The notes below the pieces were generated by a model. It searched no databases. It was given only the letters and a program-made list of their open reading frames with translations, and was not told the origin of the DNA. A stretch of 14,847 nucleotides of DNA. Origin: JBFGJY01 sp041576975. Its GTDB lineage: Bacteria > Pseudomonadota > Gammaproteobacteria > UBA4575. The stretch is taken from contig JBFGJY010000063.1 in assembly GCA_041576975.1 (NCBI GenBank), positions 1 through 14,847 on the forward strand, given 5' to 3'. Shown here in pieces: positions 1 through 5,986 of the stretch (within the stretch, counting starts at the first letter, position 1; each line of letters opens with the position of its first letter). A program made the position numbers and the translations under genes.

Positions 1-138
1 AAAATTGCCAATAAATTAAATCTAAGTTTTTCAACTGACACCACAAAAGATGTTGAAATATCTAAAGACTTAATGTCCGAGCTTCAAAAATTTATATCAG
101 CTGATTATGAACTTTATGAAAGACTAAAAAACGCATGA
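1..138 (+). CDS. C-terminal end of a probable sulfotransferase (5' truncated by window)
   Basis: Frame 1 is open from the first base to the TGA at 136-138, giving the last 45 residues of a protein. The stretch is hydrophilic and probably helical, and ends SADYELYERLKNA. An ending of the type D-x-x-LYE-x-L is common at the C-terminus of bacterial Sulfotransfer family proteins, and a complete sulfotransferase gene follows on the same strand 265 bp later. The family call rests on that short tail and on context, because no cofactor-binding motif lies in the visible part. It could be the tail of another small-molecule transferase. That the frame is coding is more secure than the family. Confidence 0.45.
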   Translation, partial: KIANKLNLSFSTDTTKDVEISKDLMSELQKFISADYELYERLKNA

Positions 139-188
139 CTATTGAAATTGAATTTATGCATCTGATTCATTATTCAATTGAGTTAAGC

Positions 189-401
189 TTAAATGATCGT
201 CCACGCCAGTGCATACTTACTTAAATCCAGCGTTGTATCCTTCTCGTCATTCACGAATGAGCCGTTTGATTTAAAAATACTACTGAAATTATATTTGTAA
301 AAACCCGGATTTGTTGCCGTGACCTTTTTCAATAGCGTCGGAGACAAGAATACAAAATAATATTTTTTCTCAAAATTATTGGAATATAAGTGGTCATAAT
401 T
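189..401 (-). pseudogene. Decayed minus-strand gene fragment, family not recognised
   Basis: On the minus strand 70 codons are open between the TAA at 402-404 and the TAA at 189-191. There is no ATG in this frame and no ribosome site at its upstream end. The composition is protein-like, with an aromatic and hydrophobic stretch (KKYYFVFLSP) and a charged one (NDEKDTTLDLSKYALAW) just before the stop. Its upstream end coincides with the start region of the sulfotransferase on the opposite strand. The simplest reading is the C-terminal remnant of a gene whose 5' part was lost when the flanking sulfotransferase gene arrived. I do not recognise the family. A chance open frame in AT-rich DNA cannot be excluded. 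Confidence 0.3.
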
Positions 402-403
402 TT

Positions 404-1357
404 ATGAAGAAAGTACATCCAACATTTTTAGGAATTGGTGCACACAAGGCAGGAACGTCTTGGTTATATAAGCAACTTTGTAAACATCATGAAATTTGGA
501 TGCCACCAATAAAAGAATTACATTTCTTTGATCGATCTCTGCGCTATCCAAGCCCAAACAATTTAGCTACTTCGTCTCCAATCGCTAGAATTTTTGGATC
601 CAAACCCTGGGAGAGACCAAATGTAATAGCTGGTTCTAGAAAATTAGCGAACTATATCAGGAAAGGTAATTTTCGTAACGCACTCTGGTGGGGCAAATAT
701 ACCTTCGGCTATTACAATGAAGAATGGTATAGCAAGCTTTTTTCTCAGGCGGTGTCTTATAAAGTTTGTGGTGATATTACTCCGGCTTATTCGATGCTAG
801 AAAAAGACGATGTAGCCAGAGTCAAAGCAGTCAATCCTGACATTAAAATCATCTTTATGATTCGCAATCCAATCGAACGAGCATGGTCCGCTATCCGTTC
901 TATGGTGTATAGGGGCGTTTTAGATATTAGTTTGGATTCTGATCATGAAGTAATAATGGCATTAAAGGACCGAGGTCTAATTTTACGTGGAGATTATGAA
1001 CGTACACTTGATAGCTATCTTAGCTACTTTAATTCTCAACAGATTCTGGTTTGTTTTTATGATGCAATACAGTGTGATCCAGTGGGACTTATGTCAGGGA
1101 TTACAACATTTCTTGAGGTTTCCCCTTATATGGAGACTATTATTGATAATAAAACGCGCTTTAATGCTTCACCGACTCACAAAATGCCATGTAAGGTAAA
1201 GGAATATCTTACCGAAACTTATTCACCAATGACCAAATTTATTATAGAAAGATTTGGTAGTTATGCCACCATGTGGAATGTAGTCGAAAATGTCGATAAC
1301 TTAAAATCGGGGTGTGCGAGTCTAACAAAACAACTACCGCCTGTAGTTCATCTATAG
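404..1357 (+). CDS. PAPS-dependent sulfotransferase family protein
   Basis: This is a 317-residue sulfotransferase, expected to move a sulfuryl group from 3'-phosphoadenylylsulfate to an acceptor such as a glycan. The 5'-phosphosulfate loop is at residues 10-22 (GIGAHKAGTSWLY, with K15 and S19). A KELHFFD segment at 37-43 is typical of bacterial and heparan-type members. The 3'-phosphate site is at 149-162 (IIFMIRNPIERAWS), with R154 and S162. The C-terminal part contains an ETYSPMTKFIIERFGSYATMW-like region with the usual Y-x(n)-L/I-x(n)-G-W spacing. Length is normal for the family. The ATG at 404 has only a weak upstream ribosome site, but it lies 10 codons ahead of the first motif as expected. 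With two glycosyltransferases downstream it probably decorates a surface polysaccharide or lipid. The acceptor cannot be read from the sequence. Confidence 0.9.
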   Translation: MKKVHPTFLGIGAHKAGTSWLYKQLCKHHEIWMPPIKELHFFDRSLRYPSPNNLATSSPIARIFGSKPWERPNVIAGSRKLANYIRKGNFRNALWWGKYTFGYYNEEWYSKLFSQAVSYKVCGDITPAYSMLEKDDVARVKAVNPDIKIIFMIRNPIERAWSAIRSMVYRGVLDISLDSDHEVIMALKDRGLILRGDYERTLDSYLSYFNSQQILVCFYDAIQCDPVGLMSGITTFLEVSPYMETIIDNKTRFNASPTHKMPCKVKEYLTETYSPMTKFIIERFGSYATMWNVVENVDNLKSGCASLTKQLPPVVHL

Positions 1358-1561
1358 CACTCAGCACACATGTTTAGATAAATTTTTCATTCTAAAACAG
1401 AATACTTGCTTGCAATCTTACCCGGCGCGAGCACCTAATGTAACGCTGTGTCAAGTGTTTATATTTGTTACACTTTACGAAATGTTGTGAAAAAAATCGA
1501 ATTGATAACATCAACATCCTGCTCGTACTACTAATAGCCTTAATTAATAAAAGAGAATTCA

Positions 1562-2647
1562 TTGCCTGATATAACTATCATTTGTCTTGTTCGCCACGGC
1601 TATGCAACATGCGCGATGACTGTAGAGAACATCTATGCAAGCACCGATATTCCATTCAAACTTATATTCGCAGATATAGCATCTCCACCTTCAGTAAAGT
1701 CCTATTTAGAGGATCAGTCTTCTAGACGAAGTAACTTTATTCATTTACGGTTTGACGATTTTATATCTAGACAATCGGCCCGCCTTGAAGCGTTGAAATT
1801 AGTTGATTCCCAATTTGTTGTTTTCATAGATAACAACATGCTGTGTGAACCGGGTTGGCTTGAAAACATTTTAAGTGCGCAAAAGGAAACTAGTGCAGCG
1901 ATTGTTTCACCCTTAATTTTAACTAGGGGTGGAGAAATTCATTTTAGTGCGGGCCTCGTGGTGCGTGAGGATATGGGACGATTTTGGAAAAAGCCACGGG
2001 TTAAGCGCCCTCATCATCAACCTGGAATACCCAGATTAAGCAATATAGATGAGGTTCAACCAACGCGCATAGATATAGATTTCGCAGAGAGCCATTGTAG
2101 CCTTATACAGACTGAGTGCTTACATTTACCGGGTGTGTTCGTTGAAGAGATGCACAATGCACAAACAGTCGCATACGCTTCCTATTGCCTAAAGTTTAAC
2201 CACGGTAAACGTTTGGTACTCGAACCGTCATCAGTAGTTTCCATTGTTCCAATAGGATTTGGTTACGACCTTCCGTGGGTCTGCTCATGTTACATGGATT
2301 TGAAACTGCTCAAAGGCTCATATCGTAGATTCGAAGCATTGATTGGGAAAGGACCCGGCACCGACGTCAACAAAGCCCTGGAATGGCATGCAAAACACTT
2401 CAAATATCTCTTACTTTCTATGCTTGAAGGCAATCGACTCTACAGAAACGACAATCTTAATGTTACAGAAGTACCCGAAATCATCAGGTCCTATGATAAC
2501 GAGTTACCAAATGACACCAATTTGAGAATAAATAATACAATTCTTCCATATGTTGAATCTAATTATCCCAAGTTACTCGAACTGATACACCCATGGCTCG
2601 GTGAGCGTCCTCCCCGAGTATCTGTATTTCAAAAATATCTCACTTGA
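1562..2647 (+). CDS. Glycosyltransferase, family 2-like (GT-A fold)
   Basis: This 361-residue protein has the layout of a GT-A glycosyltransferase. The first strand (DITIICLVRHG, residues 3-13) is followed by a helix and strand (VENIYASTDIPFKLIFADIA, about 21-40). The nucleotide-sugar metal site at 86-100 reads VVFIDNNMLCEPGWL, in which the DxD motif is D90-N91-N92. The normal form in family 2 is a D-x-D or D-N-D, so the last Asp is replaced by Asn. The body up to about residue 240 looks like the catalytic domain, and the rest is helical and unassigned. The start is a TTG at 1562 with AGAGA about 8 nt upstream. No signal peptide or membrane span is visible, so it probably works in the cytoplasm on a lipid- or protein-linked glycan together with the neighbouring sulfotransferase. 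Confidence 0.75.
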   Translation: MPDITIICLVRHGYATCAMTVENIYASTDIPFKLIFADIASPPSVKSYLEDQSSRRSNFIHLRFDDFISRQSARLEALKLVDSQFVVFIDNNMLCEPGWLENILSAQKETSAAIVSPLILTRGGEIHFSAGLVVREDMGRFWKKPRVKRPHHQPGIPRLSNIDEVQPTRIDIDFAESHCSLIQTECLHLPGVFVEEMHNAQTVAYASYCLKFNHGKRLVLEPSSVVSIVPIGFGYDLPWVCSCYMDLKLLKGSYRRFEALIGKGPGTDVNKALEWHAKHFKYLLLSMLEGNRLYRNDNLNVTEVPEIIRSYDNELPNDTNLRINNTILPYVESNYPKLLELIHPWLGERPPRVSVFQKYLT

Positions 2648-2717
2648 GCAGTTTGAATGGACTTCTTAGCCCAATTTAATAACTTTGACTGTTACATTTA
2701 TACGCTCTCGCCCAAAA

Positions 2718-3542
2718 TCACTGCTTAAGCTGCGGTGGAATTCCAATATATTCAGAATCAGTAACTTGAACACGACCAAATTGGTCAATATGCTGTTTGA
2801 GCCTATGGTACTCTTTCATAAAGCTTTTTCCATGGACTGAGTCTAGATCCCCTCCCACACGCGAAAGTTTCTCTGCAACTCTTTGTGAAAGAGTTGCATC
2901 CCATTTGAAATGATGAATCTCGATTTTTTCAGGATACGCTCGTGAGCTTTCATGGGAGATTTCATAGTTTTTCTTTTCTGAATATCCGTAATCCACAGCA
3001 TGGGCTCCTCCATCTGAAAACGATATCTTTGCCTTTGCTACACATATTTTGTGGTCCCATCCGCCCATGATGTCAACTGTACAATATGCAGTAAATGGGA
3101 ATTGCTCCCATAGAGATGGGCTTGCTTGTATTTCCCTCAATTCCCCTCCAGGCGCGAGGCGATCTACAAGACGGCCGCGAACGAAATCAAAACTTGCGTC
3201 TTCGCACTCATTTAATACTTTTTTCAGTTGTTTCGGATAAACCTGAAATTCGTCGAGGTCTGTATAAAGAACCCAATCCTTAGGAGAACAATATTTTTCT
3301 ACAATGCGCTTGCAGCGAGTCATTTTTATTCGTGCAGAATATACTGGTATTTCTTCAACCGGTGTAATACCTCGACTACTCAAAATCTGACGAAAGGCTG
3401 CATTTCGAGTATCACCCCGAGGTGTGTGGAGAATAATTAGAAACCGGTCCACCCCAAGAGACGTGTAATAATCAAGAAAGTGAACCAGTATTGTTGTGCC
3501 AGACTTGACGCCAATACATGATACTACGCTTACGTCCGTCAA
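2718..3542 (-). CDS. Glycosyltransferase, Glyco_tranf_2_4 / GT92-like
   Basis: The 274-residue protein starts with the strand and helix DVSVVSCIGVKSGTTILVHFLDYYTSLGVDRFLII, typical of this group: a call for accounts by an enzyme that extends a chain at a branching site. The motif WVLYTDLDEF at 90-99 supplies the metal-binding D95-x-D97, followed by E98-F99. A C-terminal IEIHHFKW at 208-214 matches the histidine/lysine element common in these enzymes. Length is usual for a single-domain member. The start is TTG at 3542-3540 with AGAGG 10 nt upstream, better than any internal ATG because the N-terminal strand needs it. It converges with the preceding glycosyltransferase, with 70 bp between the stops, so it is a separate transcription unit. 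The donor and acceptor sugars are unknown. Confidence 0.75.
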   Translation of the reverse strand: MTDVSVVSCIGVKSGTTILVHFLDYYTSLGVDRFLIILHTPRGDTRNAAFRQILSSRGITPVEEIPVYSARIKMTRCKRIVEKYCSPKDWVLYTDLDEFQVYPKQLKKVLNECEDASFDFVRGRLVDRLAPGGELREIQASPSLWEQFPFTAYCTVDIMGGWDHKICVAKAKISFSDGGAHAVDYGYSEKKNYEISHESSRAYPEKIEIHHFKWDATLSQRVAEKLSRVGGDLDSVHGKSFMKEYHRLKQHIDQFGRVQVTDSEYIGIPPQLKQ

Positions 3543-3729
3543 ATTAAATCAACCTCTGTGATTTCGTCTTAATGAAAACTAAACTCACTCCAGATTTCTC
3601 TTTGGGCTCAAAATGAATAATTAGCATCAATTTCTACAGAAGTTAACTGAATGGCACACTCTTCGTGAGCTATTTTTATAGTTTCGCACAAATAAGCGGT
3701 ATCATGTTTATCATGAATCAATCAGTTAG

Positions 3730-4110
3730 ATGACTAAAAAATACCAAACTCAAAAAATGGCTAGCGAAGAAACTACATCTACACATCAAAAACCTCGAAG
3801 TAGGGGTGCAGCACTAATAAAGACAAATGCTCAAGTTCGCTCTGAAATGGCACGTATATACCGTTCATTTAATGCTGGTGATATGACTATGGAGGAAATG
3901 AATAAGCGAATTGCAGTGTTAGATAAAATTCGGCTTACTTGGGCTGAGCCCACAATGCCTAAAAAAAATGAAAATAAGGACAAAGAGGAGAAGTTAACAA
4001 TTCGTGAGAAGTTGATTCTAAATCGTATTAAGAGAGGTTTAGATAAGCGTATTTATCATCTTCTACAAGAATTTGTGAAGGTTCATGTTGCTAATGCAAA
4101 TCGAACTTAA
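3730..4110 (+). CDS. Small hypothetical protein of island or prophage type
   Basis: The 126-residue product has three parts. The N-terminus (1-28) is polar and Thr/Ser/Lys-rich. A helical region at 29-72 reads LIKTNAQVRSEMARIYRSFN and continues with GDMTMEEMNKRIAVLDKIR. A Lys/Glu-rich linker (about 78-90) is followed by a basic helical C-terminus. The pattern V-R-x-E-x-A-R-x-Y-R with a following G-D-x-T is, from memory, seen in small proteins encoded in prophages and islands. No function is known to me. The ATG at 3730 has no clear ribosome site, but a 6-codon ORF (ATG at 3713) ends in a TGA overlapping it as ATGA, so coupled translation is possible. M10 is an alternative start. The gene lies just before the tRNA-Ser fragment, at the likely end of an integrated element. 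Confidence 0.6.
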   Translation: MTKKYQTQKMASEETTSTHQKPRSRGAALIKTNAQVRSEMARIYRSFNAGDMTMEEMNKRIAVLDKIRLTWAEPTMPKKNENKDKEEKLTIREKLILNRIKRGLDKRIYHLLQEFVKVHVANANRT

Positions 4111-4190
4111 ATCCAGTTTGAATTCATCAAAATTTGGCGCCCATTTAGCTCCCCACTGGTACTCTGGGTGCCACAAATGATCACTTTTCA

Positions 4191-4238
4191 ACACTTGACT
4201 ACACATTGTAAATCTTGATAATTCATGTAGTTAAGTGT
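4191..4238. repeat. Long hairpin, 13-bp arms, 22-nt loop
   Basis: ACACTTGACTACA (4191-4203) pairs with TGTAGTTAAGTGT (4226-4238) with one G-T pair and no mismatches. No T-run follows on either side, so it is not a classic intrinsic terminator. It lies 30 nt before the tRNA-Ser fragment and 80 nt after the 126-residue gene. It could be a transcript end structure, a recombinase accessory site or a very short inverted-repeat remnant. Confidence 0.5.
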
Positions 4239-4268
4239 GTCTTGTAGAGCTGACATGAGCATTAGATG

Positions 4269-4327
4269 GGTCTTGAAAACCGTTGACTCGAAAGGGTCCG
4301 GGGGTTCGAATCCCTCCCTCTCCGCCA
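4269..4327 (+). tRNA. 3' fragment of tRNA-Ser(UGA), candidate att site
   Basis: The sequence from the anticodon stem to the encoded CCA matches the 3' part of tRNA-Ser. The anticodon loop CTTGAAA is at 4272-4278 with TGA at 4274-4276. A variable arm follows (GACTC-GAAA-GGGTC). The T arm has a GGGGG/CCCTC stem and a TTCGAAT loop at 4305-4311. The acceptor strand CCTCTCC (4317-4323), discriminator G and CCA come last. Upstream there is no D arm with GG, only 5 of 7 acceptor pairs can be proposed, and the two outer anticodon-stem pairs fail (G-G and T-T). The 5' half is therefore missing. This is not a working tRNA but the kind of duplicated tRNA end left by an integrase. On this strand the element would lie to the left, with the intact gene beyond the window. 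Confidence 0.75.
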
Positions 4328-4379
4328 TAAAAGTATATATATTATTGATTTACAAGTAATATCATAATCAATTTAATTT

Positions 4380-4400
4380 CTATATACGTTCCTATATACG
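4380..4400 (+). repeat. Left copy of 21-bp direct repeat, candidate integrase arm site
   Basis: Two CTATATACG units are separated by TTC. The same 21 bases occur in the same orientation at 13822-13842, directly upstream of the integrase start. The left copy begins 53 nt after the tRNA-Ser 3' end. Paired short repeats near both ends of an element and beside the integrase fit arm-type integrase or excisionase binding sites. An operator for integrase autoregulation is the alternative. The identity of the two copies is seen directly; the role is inferred. Confidence 0.7.
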
Positions 4401-4444
4401 ATTTACTCGCAATTTAGAGCTATATTGCTGTTATTTGAGCTGTT

Positions 4445-4472
4445 GACTGCTTATGCTCGATAGCGGTTATTT
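4445..4472 (+). repeat. AGCGGTYATT hairpin repeat, diverged copy
   Basis: A CTGCTTATGCTCGATAGCGG core runs into TTATT. It keeps the 3' block ATAGCGGTTATT and the CTGCTT 5' block of the better copies at 4956 and 5537, but the loop is altered. Confidence 0.45.
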
Positions 4473-4770
4473 GAGTATTGAGCAGTCAGTTATTCCCAAG
4501 TGCCTCAGAATTTCTTCTTAACTAATCAACATGAATGGTAAAGAATAATAACTGCTTACTTTGTGAGTATTACTAAATTGATGCCCCCACTATGTTTGGT
4601 TAGATAGTCCAGAAACATTTAAACAAACCCCTTGTCTCAATTTTCGCTGTCAAACTCACATGGAAGTTAAGTTATAGACATGACTGTACGCTGCTGCCGG
4701 TATTTTATCGGGGGAGGAAGCACCATCTCTCTATTTGCTGGCGGCGGCGTTCATACTAGTATCCTTAATA

Positions 4771-4800
4771 TGCAGCTACTTTTAGCGCATAGCGGTTATT
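4771..4800 (+). repeat. AGCGGTYATT hairpin repeat, diverged copy
   Basis: It ends GCATAGCGGTTATT like the copy at 4445. Its 5' half (TGCAGCTACTTTTAGCGC) is further changed. It is assigned to the family by the shared 3' block and by clustering with the other copies. Confidence 0.4.
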
Positions 4801-4955
4801 CATAATTATTTTTTTTTAATCTCATTTGAATTTAAAAATTCTCGAATACCCCCGGGGGCCTAATAGGGATTTGATACAGTTTCTGTACTTTCTCTCCCAC
4901 ACCAAACAGGATTTGAAATATTAAGAAAAAAGAGGGCTTCAAAAACAACTTATCG

Positions 4956-4985
4956 AATGTCTGCTTTCGGCCATAAGCGGTCATT
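4956..4985 (+). repeat. AGCGGTYATT hairpin repeat, best copy
   Basis: AATGTCTGCTTT, then CGGCCAT, then AAGCGGTCATT. The two halves fold on each other (AATG with CATT, C-T-GCTT with AAGC-G-G) with one internal mismatch, giving an imperfect hairpin of about 10 bp. It lies 10 nt beyond the stop codon of the universal stress protein gene and may be transcribed with it. Confidence 0.6.
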
Positions 4986-4995
4986 ACAATTAGTT

Positions 4996-5430
4996 TTAAG
5001 ACTTAGAGGGCACTATAAGAATAGGTGTGTTACTCAAGCGTAAAGTGTTTTCAGCCGTGCTACCTAACAACAGTCTTTTTATCCCAGTTCTCCCTCGTGT
5101 GCCCATGATTATTAAATCCGCACCCCAATCACTTGCTATGGTTACAATTTCCTTGCTTGGCTTTCCTTCTGGTAAAAATCGTTCGAATTTACAGTCATTA
5201 AATTGTTTGGCAATACCATTAATATTTTTATCAGCCTCAATCTTTAGTTTAGCAATTTGCTCCTGAGGAAGTCTTCCAGATTTGCCTTCTTTATTTACTT
5301 TCGCGGTATCAATTACAAAGACTACAGCGATACTAGCACCAAGCTGAGAAGATAAATTCATACCATGTTCAGCGACTTTCATAGAATGTTCACTACCGTC
5401 AACTGCAATTAATACTTTCTGATATGGCAT
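4996..5430 (-). CDS. Universal stress protein (UspA family)
   Basis: This is a 144-residue single-domain Usp protein of normal length. The first strand and acidic residue KVLIAVDGSEHS (5-16, D11) fit the ATP-binding type. The C-terminal nucleotide loop at 110-124 reads GTRGRTGIKRLLLGS, which matches G-2x-G-9x-G-S, and is followed by the usual TAENTLR helix and a TPILIVP strand. Members bind ATP, act in the cytoplasm as dimers and are induced under stress and growth arrest. The gene is alone on its strand. The start is an ATG with no strong ribosome site. Copies of the AGCGGTYATT repeat lie on both sides, beyond the stop and upstream of the start. In this setting it may support survival together with the nearby light-damage genes, but that link is only by position. 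Confidence 0.9.
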   Translation of the reverse strand: MPYQKVLIAVDGSEHSMKVAEHGMNLSSQLGASIAVVFVIDTAKVNKEGKSGRLPQEQIAKLKIEADKNINGIAKQFNDCKFERFLPEGKPSKEIVTIASDWGADLIIMGTRGRTGIKRLLLGSTAENTLRLSNTPILIVPSKS

Positions 5431-5484
5431 TTTTAAATTTAGAAACTAGTCAAATTTTGAGGATGCTTATAACTAATAATATAA

Positions 5485-5506
5485 CTTTGGGTCGAAAGCG
5501 GTCATT
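5485..5506 (+). repeat. AGCGGTYATT hairpin repeat, short copy
   Basis: CTTTGGGTCGAAAGCGGTCA followed by TT. The CTTT and AAAG arms close a small hairpin. It keeps the 3' block AAGCGGTCATT of the copy at 4956 but lacks the 5' ATGTCTG part. Confidence 0.5.
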
Positions 5507-5536
5507 TTGAATGTTTTATTTTGTGATTCCAACCTG

Positions 5537-5565
5537 ATGTCTCCTTTCGGCCAATAGCGGTCATT
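5537..5565 (+). repeat. AGCGGTYATT hairpin repeat
   Basis: ATGTCTCCTTTCGGCCAATA followed by GCGGTCATT. It is nearly the same as the copy at 4956 (ATGTCTGCTTTCGGCCATAA then GCGGTCATT), so two good copies lie 580 bp apart on either side of the universal stress protein gene. Confidence 0.6.
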
Positions 5566-5986
5566 CACTAAATATATAATTGGTAGCTAAAACCTGGATA
5601 AAGAAGCAAGGTTTCTTCTACCACTCTATTAACTAAGACTCGTTAAAGGAGCTAGTTCTATACAATCATATTGCTAGTTGACTAGCTACAATGGCAAAAT
5701 TTGTACTACCTATCATGTTTGAAATTACATTTAAAAGAAGTCTTATTATATATTATTATGTTTGGTCACATGGAGGAAAATTGTAAGCTATACAGTGGGA
5801 TGTAGCTAATCCTGTATAAAATCAGTTTGTAGTGAACACAAACCTTCACTTGTGTAAGTTTTATTCTTATTATCAACAATCGCAATCACGCGCTATGTCG
5901 CTATGCAAAGCTACCTTCATAATATTTATCTCAAACATTACATAGGATCGTTTGCACGATGTCATGACTAACTTTGATATGAGCGA

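Larger units (their letters stand above)
4328..4995. other. Gene-poor region after the tRNA fragment
   Basis: No convincing gene is seen. The stretch holds an ATTGATT/AATCAAT inverted repeat (4344-4350 with 4366-4372), the left copy of the 21-bp repeat (4380-4400) and three members of the AGCGGTYATT hairpin family (listed separately). A 41-codon glycine-rich frame at 4680-4805 has no ribosome site and ends in one of the repeats, so it is not called. The closeness of the 21-bp repeat to the tRNA end suggests that this is attachment-site DNA of an element rather than ordinary chromosome. Confidence 0.5.
5431..5986. other. Intergenic region with clustered palindromes upstream of the cryptochrome-like gene
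   Basis: No gene is called here. It lies between two divergent genes, so promoters for both are expected. Visible structures are two AGCGGTCATT repeats (separate entries), a perfect GCTAGT-TG-ACTAGC palindrome (5673-5686) and a hairpin with TATACAG and CTGTATA arms plus an inner GGAT/ATCC (5789-5818). Further on are ACACAA/TTGTGT arms (5836-5855), a tandem CGCTATG (5891-5905), ATCGT-TTGC-ACGAT (5947-5960) and the palindrome GTCATGAC (5961-5968). The last two end 18 nt before the start codon and are the best candidates for an operator. A 31-codon frame at 5691 lacks a ribosome site and is not called. Confidence 0.4.

Noticed and set aside
1501..1540. Resemblance of TACTAATAGCC to the 3' end of 23S rRNA
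   Set aside because: Only about a dozen bases match and no rRNA sequence surrounds them; chance is likely.
3608..3721. Minus-strand 37-codon frame from a TTG upstream of the second glycosyltransferase
   Set aside because: It reads fairly well (AYLCETIKIAHEECAIQLTS) but has no ribosome site and no recognisable family, so it is not called.
4063..4206. Minus-strand 47-codon frame with WHPEYQWGAKWAP
   Set aside because: The peptide looks protein-like, but its second half overlaps the end of the 126-residue gene on the other strand and no ribosome site is seen.
4680..4805. 41-codon glycine-rich frame
   Set aside because: No ribosome site, and its 3' end lies within an AGCGGTTATT repeat.
5691..5786. 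31-codon frame upstream of the cryptochrome-like gene
   Set aside because: No ribosome site and a low-complexity Tyr/Ile-rich sequence.
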